A stretch of 5,003 nucleotides of DNA from Trueperaceae bacterium (lineage in GTDB: Bacteria > Deinococcota > Deinococci > Deinococcales > Trueperaceae). Below are positions 1-4,970 of the stretch, in pieces. The stretch spans positions 1 to 5,003 of the forward strand of contig PXAU01000282.1 of the NCBI GenBank assembly GCA_003567075.1. Reading direction: 5' to 3'. Within the stretch, counting starts at the first letter, position 1. Every line of letters begins with the position of its first letter. Both the position numbers and the translations under genes were made by a program. Under the pieces are notes generated by a model, which was not told the DNA's origin, did not search any database, and worked only from the letters and a program-made list of their open reading frames with translations.

Positions 1-1009
1 CGAACAGGCCGAGGTGATCGTAGAGCCAGTCGTCGAACCCGCCGGTGATGATCTCCTTCGGGTGGTAGCGGAAGTCGTGGAAGACCGAGACGGCCGGGTA
101 GCCGGTCAGCGCGGTGCCCTGGGCGCCGAGCTTCTGGTACGTCCACAGGTCCTCGGCTGGCAGGGTGTCGTCGGCGCGCGTCGACATCGGGCGCAGCAGG
201 ACGCCGCTGAAGGTGTGGCAGCTGATGCCGGCGGTGATGTTGGGGCGCGACGTGATGAAGGCCGCCACGGCGCGGACCTCGCGCTCGGAGGTCGGGTAGG
301 GTCCGGCGCCGTGCTGCTCGTGCTCCTGCCGCCACTCCAGCGGGAAGTTGCGGTTCAGATCCAACCCCTGCTGGGGCGGTTTGGCCTCGACGGTGACCCC
401 GTCGTAGTTCGTGACGTTGCCCTCGACGTGGAGGCGGTAGAAGCTGCCCTCGGTCTCGTCGGGCTCGCGCCGGATCATCAACCGCGGCTCGCTCGGGTGC
501 GGCTTCCAGGCACCGTTCGGATCCGGGATCCGCATCGACAGGATGCGGCCGTCGCGGTCGATGTCCTCGGCGCGCAGGCCGTCGACGGGGTCCTCGTCAT
601 GCGGGTAGGGCCTCGTGCTCGAGCGGATGATGCGCGGCACGTCTGCAAGCGCCCACTCGGCGCCGTCGGGGTTCACGCGCGGGCAGATGTAGAAGGCGCG
701 CGTGTCGAGGCAGCGGGTGACCTTGTCGTCGCGGCCGTAGCGCTCGACGAGCGTGTGCAGGTGGTAGAGGCAGAGGCTCGAGGCCGACACCTCGCTGGCG
801 TGGATGTTGCCATCGAGCCAGAGCGCGGGCTTCTCGGCGGCGGGGCCCGTGCGGGCGTTCGTGACGGTGACGAGCCAGATGTCGCGCCCTTCGAAGCTGG
901 TGCCGATGCTCTCGAGGGCGACCAGATCGGGGTGCTCCTGCGCGAAGGCGTGCAGCAGGCGCGTCAGCTCGTCATGGCGGTAGTAGCGGTCGAAACGGAC
1001 GTCCGGCAC
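1..1009 (-). CDS. M14-family zinc carboxypeptidase, C-terminus cut by window edge
   Basis: This is a metallo-carboxypeptidase of the Peptidase_M14 family (PF00246), which removes C-terminal residues from peptides using one zinc ion. There are 336 visible codons from a GTG start. The zinc motif HASE gives His70 and Glu73. RVNPDG at 111-116 and LDLNRNFP at 216-223 are the family's substrate-binding blocks, with Asn219-Arg220 matching Asn144-Arg145 of carboxypeptidase A. SCHTFSG supplies the third zinc ligand, His265. The catalytic Glu (Glu270 in carboxypeptidase A) must lie beyond the left edge, so activity cannot be confirmed here. About 106 residues separate NPDG from NRNFP, against about 30 in carboxypeptidase A; the insertion carries a DxDxDG loop at 149-154. 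The GTG is chosen because GAGGAG sits 5 nt upstream and the protein begins directly with the M14 fold (RYYRHDEL). No signal peptide is visible, so it is probably cytoplasmic. The family call is firm; the substrate is unknown. Confidence 0.93.
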   Translation of the reverse strand, partial: MPDVRFDRYYRHDELTRLLHAFAQEHPDLVALESIGTSFEGRDIWLVTVTNARTGPAAEKPALWLDGNIHASEVSASSLCLYHLHTLVERYGRDDKVTRCLDTRAFYICPRVNPDGAEWALADVPRIIRSSTRPYPHDEDPVDGLRAEDIDRDGRILSMRIPDPNGAWKPHPSEPRLMIRREPDETEGSFYRLHVEGNVTNYDGVTVEAKPPQQGLDLNRNFPLEWRQEHEQHGAGPYPTSEREVRAVAAFITSRPNITAGISCHTFSGVLLRPMSTRADDTLPAEDLWTYQKLGAQGTALTGYPAVSVFHDFRYHPKEIITGGFDDWLYDHLGLF

Positions 1010-1014
1010 GGGAA

Positions 1015-1020
1015 CTCCTC
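1015..1020 (-). promoter_or_regulatory. Ribosome binding site of the M14 carboxypeptidase
   Basis: GAGGAG on the minus strand lies 5 nt before the GTG at 1009. It decides a non-ATG start, since no other well-placed start exists nearby. The 20-bp tandem repeats begin immediately upstream of it. Confidence 0.8.
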
Positions 1021-1080
1021 GACGTGCGCGGGGTGCGGTCGCCGCGCACGGGGTGCGGTCGCCGCGCGCGGGGTGCGTTC
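1021..1080. repeat. Three tandem copies of a 20-bp GC-rich unit
   Basis: Copies at 1021-1040, 1041-1060 and 1061-1080 share the core GGGTGCGGTC followed by a GCCGCGC-type half. Copies 1 and 2 match at 17 of 20 positions, and copies 2 and 3 at 18 of 20. Copy 2 contains the small dyad CGCAC-GGG-GTGCG (1045-1057); copy 1 keeps it only with G-T wobbles. The array sits in the 5' leader or promoter-proximal DNA of the leftward carboxypeptidase gene, abutting its Shine-Dalgarno site. It may be simple replication slippage, an iterated protein-binding site or a structured leader; the sequence alone does not decide. Confidence 0.85.
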
Positions 1081-1176
1081 ACCCCCCCTTCACGGTAGCA
1101 GAGCGGCGTTGGCCGACGGCGCGCCGGCCGGCTCGCGATCGCGCGTGAGCGACGCGGGCAACCCGATCCCCCGACA

Positions 1177-1195
1177 ACACGGTGGTACACGGTGG
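1177..1195. repeat. 9-bp direct repeat with 10-bp period
   Basis: ACACGGTGG occurs at 1177-1185 and again at 1187-1195, separated by one base. The 10-bp period places both copies on about the same face of the helix, as expected for side-by-side binding of a regulator. It lies between the two divergent genes, 128 bp before the rightward start codon. A regulator site is inference; chance or local duplication is possible. Confidence 0.5.
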
Positions 1196-1268
1196 CTGCG
1201 CATGATCGGAGGAACGCTTCGGGAACGGTCGTGTCGCTACCGTTGGCGCTGAAGGCATGTGGTCCGGG

Positions 1269-1294
1269 CGGCGGCTCTGGGTGACCAGCCGCCG
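1269..1294 (+). promoter_or_regulatory. Bulged GNRA-tetraloop hairpin upstream of the exported-protein gene
   Basis: CGGCGG (1269-1274) pairs with CCGCCG (1289-1294), then a 2-nt CT bulge, then CTGG (1277-1280) pairs with CCAG (1285-1288) around a GTGA loop, which belongs to the very stable GNRA class in RNA. That is 10 Watson-Crick pairs in 26 nt. The hairpin ends 14 nt before the ribosome binding site, so in an mRNA it would be a stable 5' leader element affecting stability or translation. No T tract follows on the plus strand, so a terminator is unlikely. Whether transcription starts upstream of it is not known. Confidence 0.45.
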
Positions 1295-1308
1295 TGGTCG
1301 TGTGGTCG

Positions 1309-1315
1309 AAGGAGG
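1309..1315 (+). promoter_or_regulatory. Strong ribosome binding site of the exported-protein gene
   Basis: AAGGAGG, a near-perfect Shine-Dalgarno sequence, lies 8 nt before the ATG at 1324. It decides for this start over an in-frame GTG at 1294, which falls inside the hairpin and has no ribosome binding site. Confidence 0.9.
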
Positions 1316-1323
1316 GTTGCGTC

Positions 1324-2082
1324 ATGGCGAGGGTGTGGTTCGCACGTGTGTTCGTGGCGTCTCTGCTGGTGGTGCACGCGTTCTCGGTGGCCGTAGCGCA
1401 GCCGCCGCCGCAGTTCGAGTCGATCGAGCGCTACGCGGCGATGGTGAACGATGGCGCCAAGGCGCCCATGCGCCTCATGTTCAGCCGGGGTGTGTCGTAC
1501 GCGGAGCTTGCTCTCTCCTGGAGCGAGGAGCATGGCACGGCGGCGCTTCCTCGGCTCTACAGCCTGATCGATGCAGGGCTCCGGCTCGAGGTGGCGTTCC
1601 ATGCGGCGGTGGGTGATGGCGTGATCATCACCACGGAGCGTATGTGGGTCGTTGACGCACCGGAGGCCCTGACGCCGCTGCAAGCGACCGGCGTGTACGT
1701 GCTCGACGGTGACAGGATCCTGAGCATCACGCGGGTGTTGGACGTCGATCAGCGCCACGCACTGATGCGCGACGCGCTCGTTGGTACGTGGCAGGATGCT
1801 TGGAGCCGAAATAGGGTTGCGTTCGACGCCGAGGGTACGGCACGCAAGGGGCCTCTGGTGGGAGCGCCTGTGGACGACGTCATCGATAGCGGCACGTACG
1901 TGCTCGAAGCGGATCTCCTGACCCTGGTGCGCGACGAAACGACGCAGGTCTGCGTTCCGGGTGACGTCACCGTCTACCAGTTCCGCTTCCCTGCGCCGGA
2001 CAGCCTCGCGATGAGGGTCGTCGATGACACGTGCAGGGGTGCGGTTGGAGAGACTGCCCGCTTTGACCGCGTCGTCGACTGA
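1324..2082 (+). CDS. Exported protein of unknown function, NTF2-like plus lipocalin-like halves
   Basis: The 252-residue product begins with a typical Sec signal peptide: MARVWFAR, a hydrophobic core (residues 8-20), then SVAVA|Q with probable signal peptidase I cleavage after Ala25. There is no lipobox cysteine and no later membrane segment, so it is likely periplasmic or secreted. Residues about 30-140 have the pattern of an NTF2/SnoaL-like cone: an initial helix ending RYAAMVNDG, a short middle, then alternating strands GDGVIITTERMWV and GVYVLDGDRILSITRV. Residues about 150-250 start with LVGTWQD and continue as short beta strands (GTYVLEADLLTLV, VTVYQFRF, LAMRVVDDTC, ARFDRVVD), as in small lipocalin-like beta barrels. 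Cys210 and Cys237 are the only cysteines of the mature protein and could form a disulfide after export. No catalytic motif is recognisable; the domain reading is by pattern, not alignment. It stands alone between divergent and same-strand intergenic regions, and its codons look less GC-biased than its neighbours'. Confidence 0.85.
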   Translation: MARVWFARVFVASLLVVHAFSVAVAQPPPQFESIERYAAMVNDGAKAPMRLMFSRGVSYAELALSWSEEHGTAALPRLYSLIDAGLRLEVAFHAAVGDGVIITTERMWVVDAPEALTPLQATGVYVLDGDRILSITRVLDVDQRHALMRDALVGTWQDAWSRNRVAFDAEGTARKGPLVGAPVDDVIDSGTYVLEADLLTLVRDETTQVCVPGDVTVYQFRFPAPDSLAMRVVDDTCRGAVGETARFDRVVD

Positions 2083-2120
2083 GCCGCTGGCGCGGTCGGT
2101 CATCGGGTGATGCGTGGATA

Positions 2121-2142
2121 GGCCGTGGCTCCGGCCACGGCT
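2121..2142 (+). terminator. Stable tetraloop hairpin after the exported-protein gene, possible terminator
   Basis: GCCGTGGC (2122-2129) pairs perfectly with GCCACGGC (2134-2141) around the loop TCCG, a member of the stable C(UNCG)G tetraloop class; an extra G-T pair closes at 2121/2142. It starts 39 nt after the stop codon at 2082. The following bases (TGCTAAGCG) lack a T run, so if it stops transcription it is not a classical intrinsic terminator; it could instead protect the 3' end of the mRNA. Confidence 0.45.
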
Positions 2143-2216
2143 GCTAAGCGCATCGCCGTCAAACGTGACGCAGACAGCGTGTCCATGGCGGGCGCGTCTC
2201 TCGGCCAACGAGCGTT

Positions 2217-2258
2217 CTGGCGCCTCGCGCGCGCATCGAAGCGTCAGCGAGGCGCCGG
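2217..2258. repeat. Inverted repeat with 12-bp stem and 18-nt loop
   Basis: CTGGCGCCTCGC (2217-2228) pairs with GCGAGGCGCCGG (2247-2258): eleven Watson-Crick pairs and one G-T. The loop contains a further small CGC/GCG pairing. A second hairpin (2258-2273) follows at once. It may be a transcribed structured element, a repetitive extragenic palindrome or a protein-binding site. There is no T tract on either side. Confidence 0.55.
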
Positions 2259-2312
2259 GTCTGACCGCAGACCGGCGGCTGGACGGGGTGTCGCATCGAT
2301 GCCAGCGAGGCG
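2232..2312. repeat. Imperfect direct repeat about 60 bp apart
   Basis: CGCATCGA followed by CAGCGAGGCG occurs at 2232-2254 (5-nt middle) and at 2292-2312 (3-nt middle), so 18 bases are shared in the same order. The first copy forms the loop and right arm of the inverted repeat; the second has lost the left arm. Some similarity continues downstream, both ending near CCGGCGG. This suggests a degenerate local duplication or two binding sites. Confidence 0.5.
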
Positions 2313-2377
2313 ATCGGCGCTGTCCGCCGGCGGTATCGTCCGGTCCGGGCGCGGCCGTGGGGTCCGCGACACCGAGC

Positions 2378-2383
2378 GAGGAG
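2378..2383 (+). promoter_or_regulatory. Ribosome binding site of the DapA-family gene
   Basis: GAGGAG lies 9 nt before the ATG at 2393. It fixes the start at the point where the conserved protein begins and excludes the upstream in-frame extension to 2114, which has no family resemblance. Confidence 0.8.
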
Positions 2384-2392
2384 CGTGGACTC

Positions 2393-3337
2393 ATGGACAG
2401 CGCGATCTTCCGCGGCTGCATGCCGGCCTTGATGACGCCCTGCGACGCCGACGGCTTGCCCGATTACGACGCGCTGGTCCGCACTGGCCAGGCGTTGGTC
2501 GAGGCCGGCATGCGCGGCGTCGTCTACTGCGGTTCGATGGGGGAGTGGCCGCTGCTCTCGGACGAGCAGCGCCAGGAGGGCGTGCGGCGCCTGGTCGAGG
2601 CGGGCGTGCCGGTCGTGGTGGGCACGGGTGCGCAGAGCCCGCGCGCGGCCGTGGCGCACGCCGCGCTCGCGCGCGAGGTCGGTGCCCAGGGGCTGATGGT
2701 GATACCGCGGGTGCTGTCGCGCGGAACCTCCGTCGCGGCCCAGCGCGCGCACCTGGCGCGCGTGTTGGCCGCCGCGCCCGAGCTGCCGGCGGTGATCTAC
2801 AACAGCCCCTACTACGGCTACGAGACGGGGCCCGGGCTCTTCTTCGAGCTGCGCCGCGAGCATGCCAACCTGGTCGGCTTCAAGGAGTTCGGCGGCGCTG
2901 CGGCGCTGACGCGGGCGGCCGAGCACATCACGCACGCCGCCGACGAGCTGCTGCTGCTCGTCGGCGTCGACACGCAGGTCTTCCACGGCTTCGTGCGCTG
3001 CGGTGCGGCCGGCGCGATCACGGGCGTCGGCAACTGCCTCCCGAGGGAGGTCCTCACGCTGGTGGCGCTCTGCCGCCGGGCCGCGGCCGGCGATGCCGAG
3101 GCGACGCGGCTGGCGCGCGAGTTGGACGACGCGATGCGCGTGCTGGCGAGCTTCGACGAGGGGCCCGACCTGGTGCTCTACTACAAGCACCTGATGGTGC
3201 TGTTGGGCGACGAGGCGTACGCCCGGCCGGTGGACCCGAGCGACGCGCTCGGCACGAGCCAGCGACGCTTCGCCGAGGCGCAGCTGGCGCGCTTCAGGGC
3301 GTGGTGGCGGGCGTGGCCGGGCCGCGAGGCGGGGTGA
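2393..3337 (+). CDS. DapA-superfamily lyase/deaminase, probable hydroxyproline catabolism
   Basis: The 314-residue protein is a Schiff-base aldolase-type TIM barrel of the DHDPS family (PF00701), of usual length. The substrate-carboxylate loop is GSMGE (47-51), where true dihydrodipicolinate synthases have GTTGE. IYNSPYYG (135-142) carries the catalytic Tyr136, and VGFKEFGG (161-168) the Schiff-base Lys164. GAITGVGN (207-214) is the late barrel loop. From memory of the family, IFRGCMPALMTPC, VYCGSMG(D/E)WPLL, LMVIPRVLSRG and ASFDEGPDLVLYYKHLMVL are typical of the subgroup found in bacterial hydroxyproline operons (lhpC/hypD type), whose member converts 1-pyrroline-4-hydroxy-2-carboxylate to 2-oxoglutarate semialdehyde plus ammonia (EC 3.5.4.22). 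The lysine-pathway role looks unlikely. No hydroxyproline dehydrogenase, epimerase or semialdehyde dehydrogenase gene is in the window, so the substrate stays an inference. It converges on the serine dehydratase gene with a 32-bp gap and no evident terminator. Confidence 0.92.
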   Translation: MDSAIFRGCMPALMTPCDADGLPDYDALVRTGQALVEAGMRGVVYCGSMGEWPLLSDEQRQEGVRRLVEAGVPVVVGTGAQSPRAAVAHAALAREVGAQGLMVIPRVLSRGTSVAAQRAHLARVLAAAPELPAVIYNSPYYGYETGPGLFFELRREHANLVGFKEFGGAAALTRAAEHITHAADELLLLVGVDTQVFHGFVRCGAAGAITGVGNCLPREVLTLVALCRRAAAGDAEATRLARELDDAMRVLASFDEGPDLVLYYKHLMVLLGDEAYARPVDPSDALGTSQRRFAEAQLARFRAWWRAWPGREAG

Positions 3338-3369
3338 TTCGGGGACGGCGTCGGTGATCGTGCCAGCGT

Positions 3370-4959
3370 TCAGCCGCAACCGCAGCCGACGCAGCCCGCA
3401 CCGCGGGCCGCCTCGAGCCGGGCTTGGATCTGCAACGACGTCGGCGTCACCGCCAGCCCGCCGAGGGAGGTGCAGCGGTGTTCGCGCGGCATGCGCTCGG
3501 CGACGGCCTTGGCCGCGTCGACGACCTCGTCGAACGGGATGAGCGGGTCGAAGCCGGCGAGCGCCATGTTGGCGCAGGCGAGGGCGTTGCTGGCGGCCAT
3601 GACGTTCTTGCCGAGGCAGGGCGCCTCGACGCGGTTGGCGACGGGGTCGCAGATGAGGCCGAGCATGCTCTGCAGCGCCATGGAGGCCGCCGCCAGGGCC
3701 TGATCCCGGGTGCCGTCGGCGAGCGTGACCAGCGCCGCGGCCGCCATGCACGCCGCCGCGCCACCCTCGGCCTGGCAACCGCCGACCTCGGCGGCGAAGG
3801 TCCAGCGGGTGGTGAAGATCGTGCCGATGAGACCGGCGGCGAGCATCGCGCGGGCCATGGCCTCCTCGCCCACGCCCATCTCCTCGGCGAGCGCGATCAC
3901 GGCGCCCGGCAGGCCCGCGCACGCGCCGGCGGTGGGGGCGGCGACGATCACGCCCATCGCGCTCTTCACCTCCATCAGGGCGGTGACGTAAAGGACGATG
4001 CGGTTCAGCGCCCCGCCGTCGAGCAGCCGGCCGGCGCGCATCATCTCGTCGAAGCGGCCGCTCTGGTGGCCTAGCACGCGGTCGTCGTAATGCGTGCCTT
4101 CGACGCCCTGCGAGATGGAGCGGCGGAGGATCCGGACGATGTCGACCATCCTCGCGACGACCTCGTCGTCGCTGAAGCCGCTGCGCGACCGCTCGTACTC
4201 GACCGCGAGGCGCCACAACGGGGTGTGATGGTCACCATCGACGCGCAGGAGTTCCTCGCTGCCGGTGAACGGGAGGTGGACGTCGCGGCGTGACGGGACC
4301 GGCAGCACGCGACCGAGGCGCTTCACCCGCGTCGGCCGGAGCTCGGCGAGCAGGTCGTCGGGAACGAACGTGTCGGCCTGCACCTGGACCAGGAGGCCGT
4401 CGGCGGTGTCGTGGATGACCACCCCGTCAATGTCCACGCGCTCGGCGGCGCGCTCGGCGAGCCGTTCGGCCGCGGTGCGCTGCGCCGCGTCCAGCCAGAC
4501 GAGCGTCTCTGCGTAACCGCCGTCCATGCGCAGCGGCACGTCGTCGAGGCGGATGACCTCCATGATGCCGCCGCCGGTGGAGATCGCGATCAGGGTGTGC
4601 TGTTCGTTCGCGTTGCGGAGCGTGAGGCGGTAGGTGTTGGGGTGCGGATCACCGACGTCGACGGTCTCGATGCGGAGGTCGATGCCCGCTTCTCGCAGCG
4701 CCCGAGGCGAGTCGGGGAGGCGCTCGTCGTCGGCGTCCCAACCGAGTAGGCCGCCGAAGAGGCCCATGTCGGAACCCTGGCTCTCGTGCGTGGTCGGCAG
4801 GGAGCCGTCGCGGTCGAACTCGACGAGGACGTGGGTGATGTCGCCGTCCATCAGATCGCGCGCGAGGCGGCCGATGCGCAACGCGGCCGCGCAGTGCGAG
4901 CTCGAGGGCCCGCGCATCACGGGTCCGATGACGTCGTTGAAGATGCTGATCGCTCGCAT
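3370..4959 (-). CDS. sdaA: L-serine ammonia-lyase, iron-sulfur type, fused beta-alpha chain
   Basis: It deaminates L-serine to pyruvate and ammonia (EC 4.3.1.17) with a [4Fe-4S] cluster, in the cytoplasm. Residues 1-145 form the beta part (SDH_beta, PF03315), with GPSSSH at 17-22. Residues about 148-222 look like a small ACT-like regulatory module. Residues about 250-515 are the catalytic alpha part (SDH_alpha, PF03313), with AAPTAGACAGLPG (340-352) and GGCQAEGG (393-400). The cluster cysteines are Cys395, Cys437 (ICDPVAN) and Cys448 (APCLGKN); their spacings of 42 and 11 residues equal those of the Legionella enzyme (Cys343, 385, 396). The tail ends GCVGCGCG with Cys523, 526 and 528; in the Legionella enzyme a C-terminal cysteine is the fourth cluster ligand. 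At 529 residues it is longer than the usual 450-460-residue single-chain enzyme and close to the sum of the two-subunit type. No Shine-Dalgarno precedes the ATG, but the N-terminus (MRAISIFNDVIGPVMRGPSSSH) matches the family start. Confidence 0.95.
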   Translation of the reverse strand: MRAISIFNDVIGPVMRGPSSSHCAAALRIGRLARDLMDGDITHVLVEFDRDGSLPTTHESQGSDMGLFGGLLGWDADDERLPDSPRALREAGIDLRIETVDVGDPHPNTYRLTLRNANEQHTLIAISTGGGIMEVIRLDDVPLRMDGGYAETLVWLDAAQRTAAERLAERAAERVDIDGVVIHDTADGLLVQVQADTFVPDDLLAELRPTRVKRLGRVLPVPSRRDVHLPFTGSEELLRVDGDHHTPLWRLAVEYERSRSGFSDDEVVARMVDIVRILRRSISQGVEGTHYDDRVLGHQSGRFDEMMRAGRLLDGGALNRIVLYVTALMEVKSAMGVIVAAPTAGACAGLPGAVIALAEEMGVGEEAMARAMLAAGLIGTIFTTRWTFAAEVGGCQAEGGAAACMAAAALVTLADGTRDQALAAASMALQSMLGLICDPVANRVEAPCLGKNVMAASNALACANMALAGFDPLIPFDEVVDAAKAVAERMPREHRCTSLGGLAVTPTSLQIQARLEAARGAGCVGCGCG

Positions 4960-4964
4960 GCGGC

Positions 4965-4970
4965 ATCGTA
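4965..4970 (-). promoter_or_regulatory. Candidate -10 element for a leaderless serine dehydratase transcript
   Basis: TACGAT on the minus strand (4970-4965) fits the TANNNT pattern of a -10 box and ends 5 nt before the ATG at 4959, so transcription would begin at or next to the start codon. This agrees with the absence of a purine-rich ribosome binding site. No good -35 is seen in the expected place (only CCGACC, about 16 nt upstream). The remaining 33 bp to the window edge show nothing else. Confidence 0.3.

Larger units (their letters stand above)
1010..1323. other. Divergent intergenic region, about 314 bp
   Basis: No convincing gene lies here; the open frames crossing it are extensions or antisense shadows with no recognisable protein. 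It must hold the promoters for the leftward carboxypeptidase and the rightward exported protein. Besides the features listed separately, it contains a 7-bp hairpin at 1131-1150 (one G-T pair, 6-nt loop) not followed by a T tract. A weak minus-strand -10-like TACCGT lies at 1097-1092 without a clear -35. GGAACG occurs at 1211-1216 and 1222-1227; the first is followed 17 nt later by GTC (1233-1235), loosely like an ECF-sigma promoter for the rightward gene. These promoter guesses are weak. Confidence 0.5.
2083..2392. other. Structured intergenic region, 310 bp
   Basis: No gene is supported; open frames here encode arginine- and alanine-rich sequence with no recognisable family. The region is rich in dyads: the hairpin at 2121-2142; CGTCA-AACG-TGACG at 2157-2170; GACA-GCG-TGTC at 2173-2183; a long-stem inverted repeat at 2217-2258; GGTCTG-ACCG-CAGACC at 2258-2273; and the palindrome CCGCCGGCGG at 2324-2333. 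Short dyads are common by chance at this G+C; the 8-bp and 12-bp stems are not trivially so. It should contain the promoter of the downstream DapA-family gene, but I see no clear -35/-10 pair. Confidence 0.5.

Noticed and set aside
1131..1150. Hairpin around GCGATCGC as a terminator or regulatory site
   Set aside because: The 7-bp stem with one G-T pair has no T tract and does not follow any gene end. Dyads of this size are frequent at this G+C.
1211..1235. ECF-sigma-type promoter GGAAC-N17-GTC for the exported-protein gene
   Set aside because: The match is short and non-diagnostic, and a second GGAAC nearby lacks a partner. It is kept only as a note in the intergenic entry.
14..1252. 412-codon open frame on the plus strand
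   Set aside because: It runs antisense to the M14 peptidase, whose zinc and substrate motifs are clear. The translated product is Val/Arg/Ala/Gly-rich with no family resemblance, a common shadow in high-GC genes.
1294..1323. Earlier GTG start for the exported-protein gene
   Set aside because: It would add ten residues including charged ones before the signal peptide, has no ribosome binding site, and lies at the end of the hairpin stem.
2114..2392. N-terminal extension of the DapA-family gene to an upstream start
   Set aside because: The extra 93 residues match nothing in the family and cross structured intergenic DNA. The ATG at 2393 has GAGGAG at 9 nt and begins exactly where homologues begin.
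1237..2421. 394-codon minus-strand open frame opposite the exported-protein gene
   Set aside because: It has no ribosome binding site or recognisable motif and has an Arg/His-rich composition, while the plus-strand gene has a perfect Shine-Dalgarno site and a signal peptide.
3338..3369. Bidirectional terminator between the convergent genes
   Set aside because: Only weak, wobble-rich pairing is possible and there are no T or A tracts. Nothing here supports an intrinsic terminator.
2159..4216. 685-codon open frame on the minus strand
   Set aside because: It is antisense to the DapA-family gene and out of frame over the serine dehydratase. The product is arginine- and alanine-rich low-complexity sequence, and it crosses two well-supported genes.
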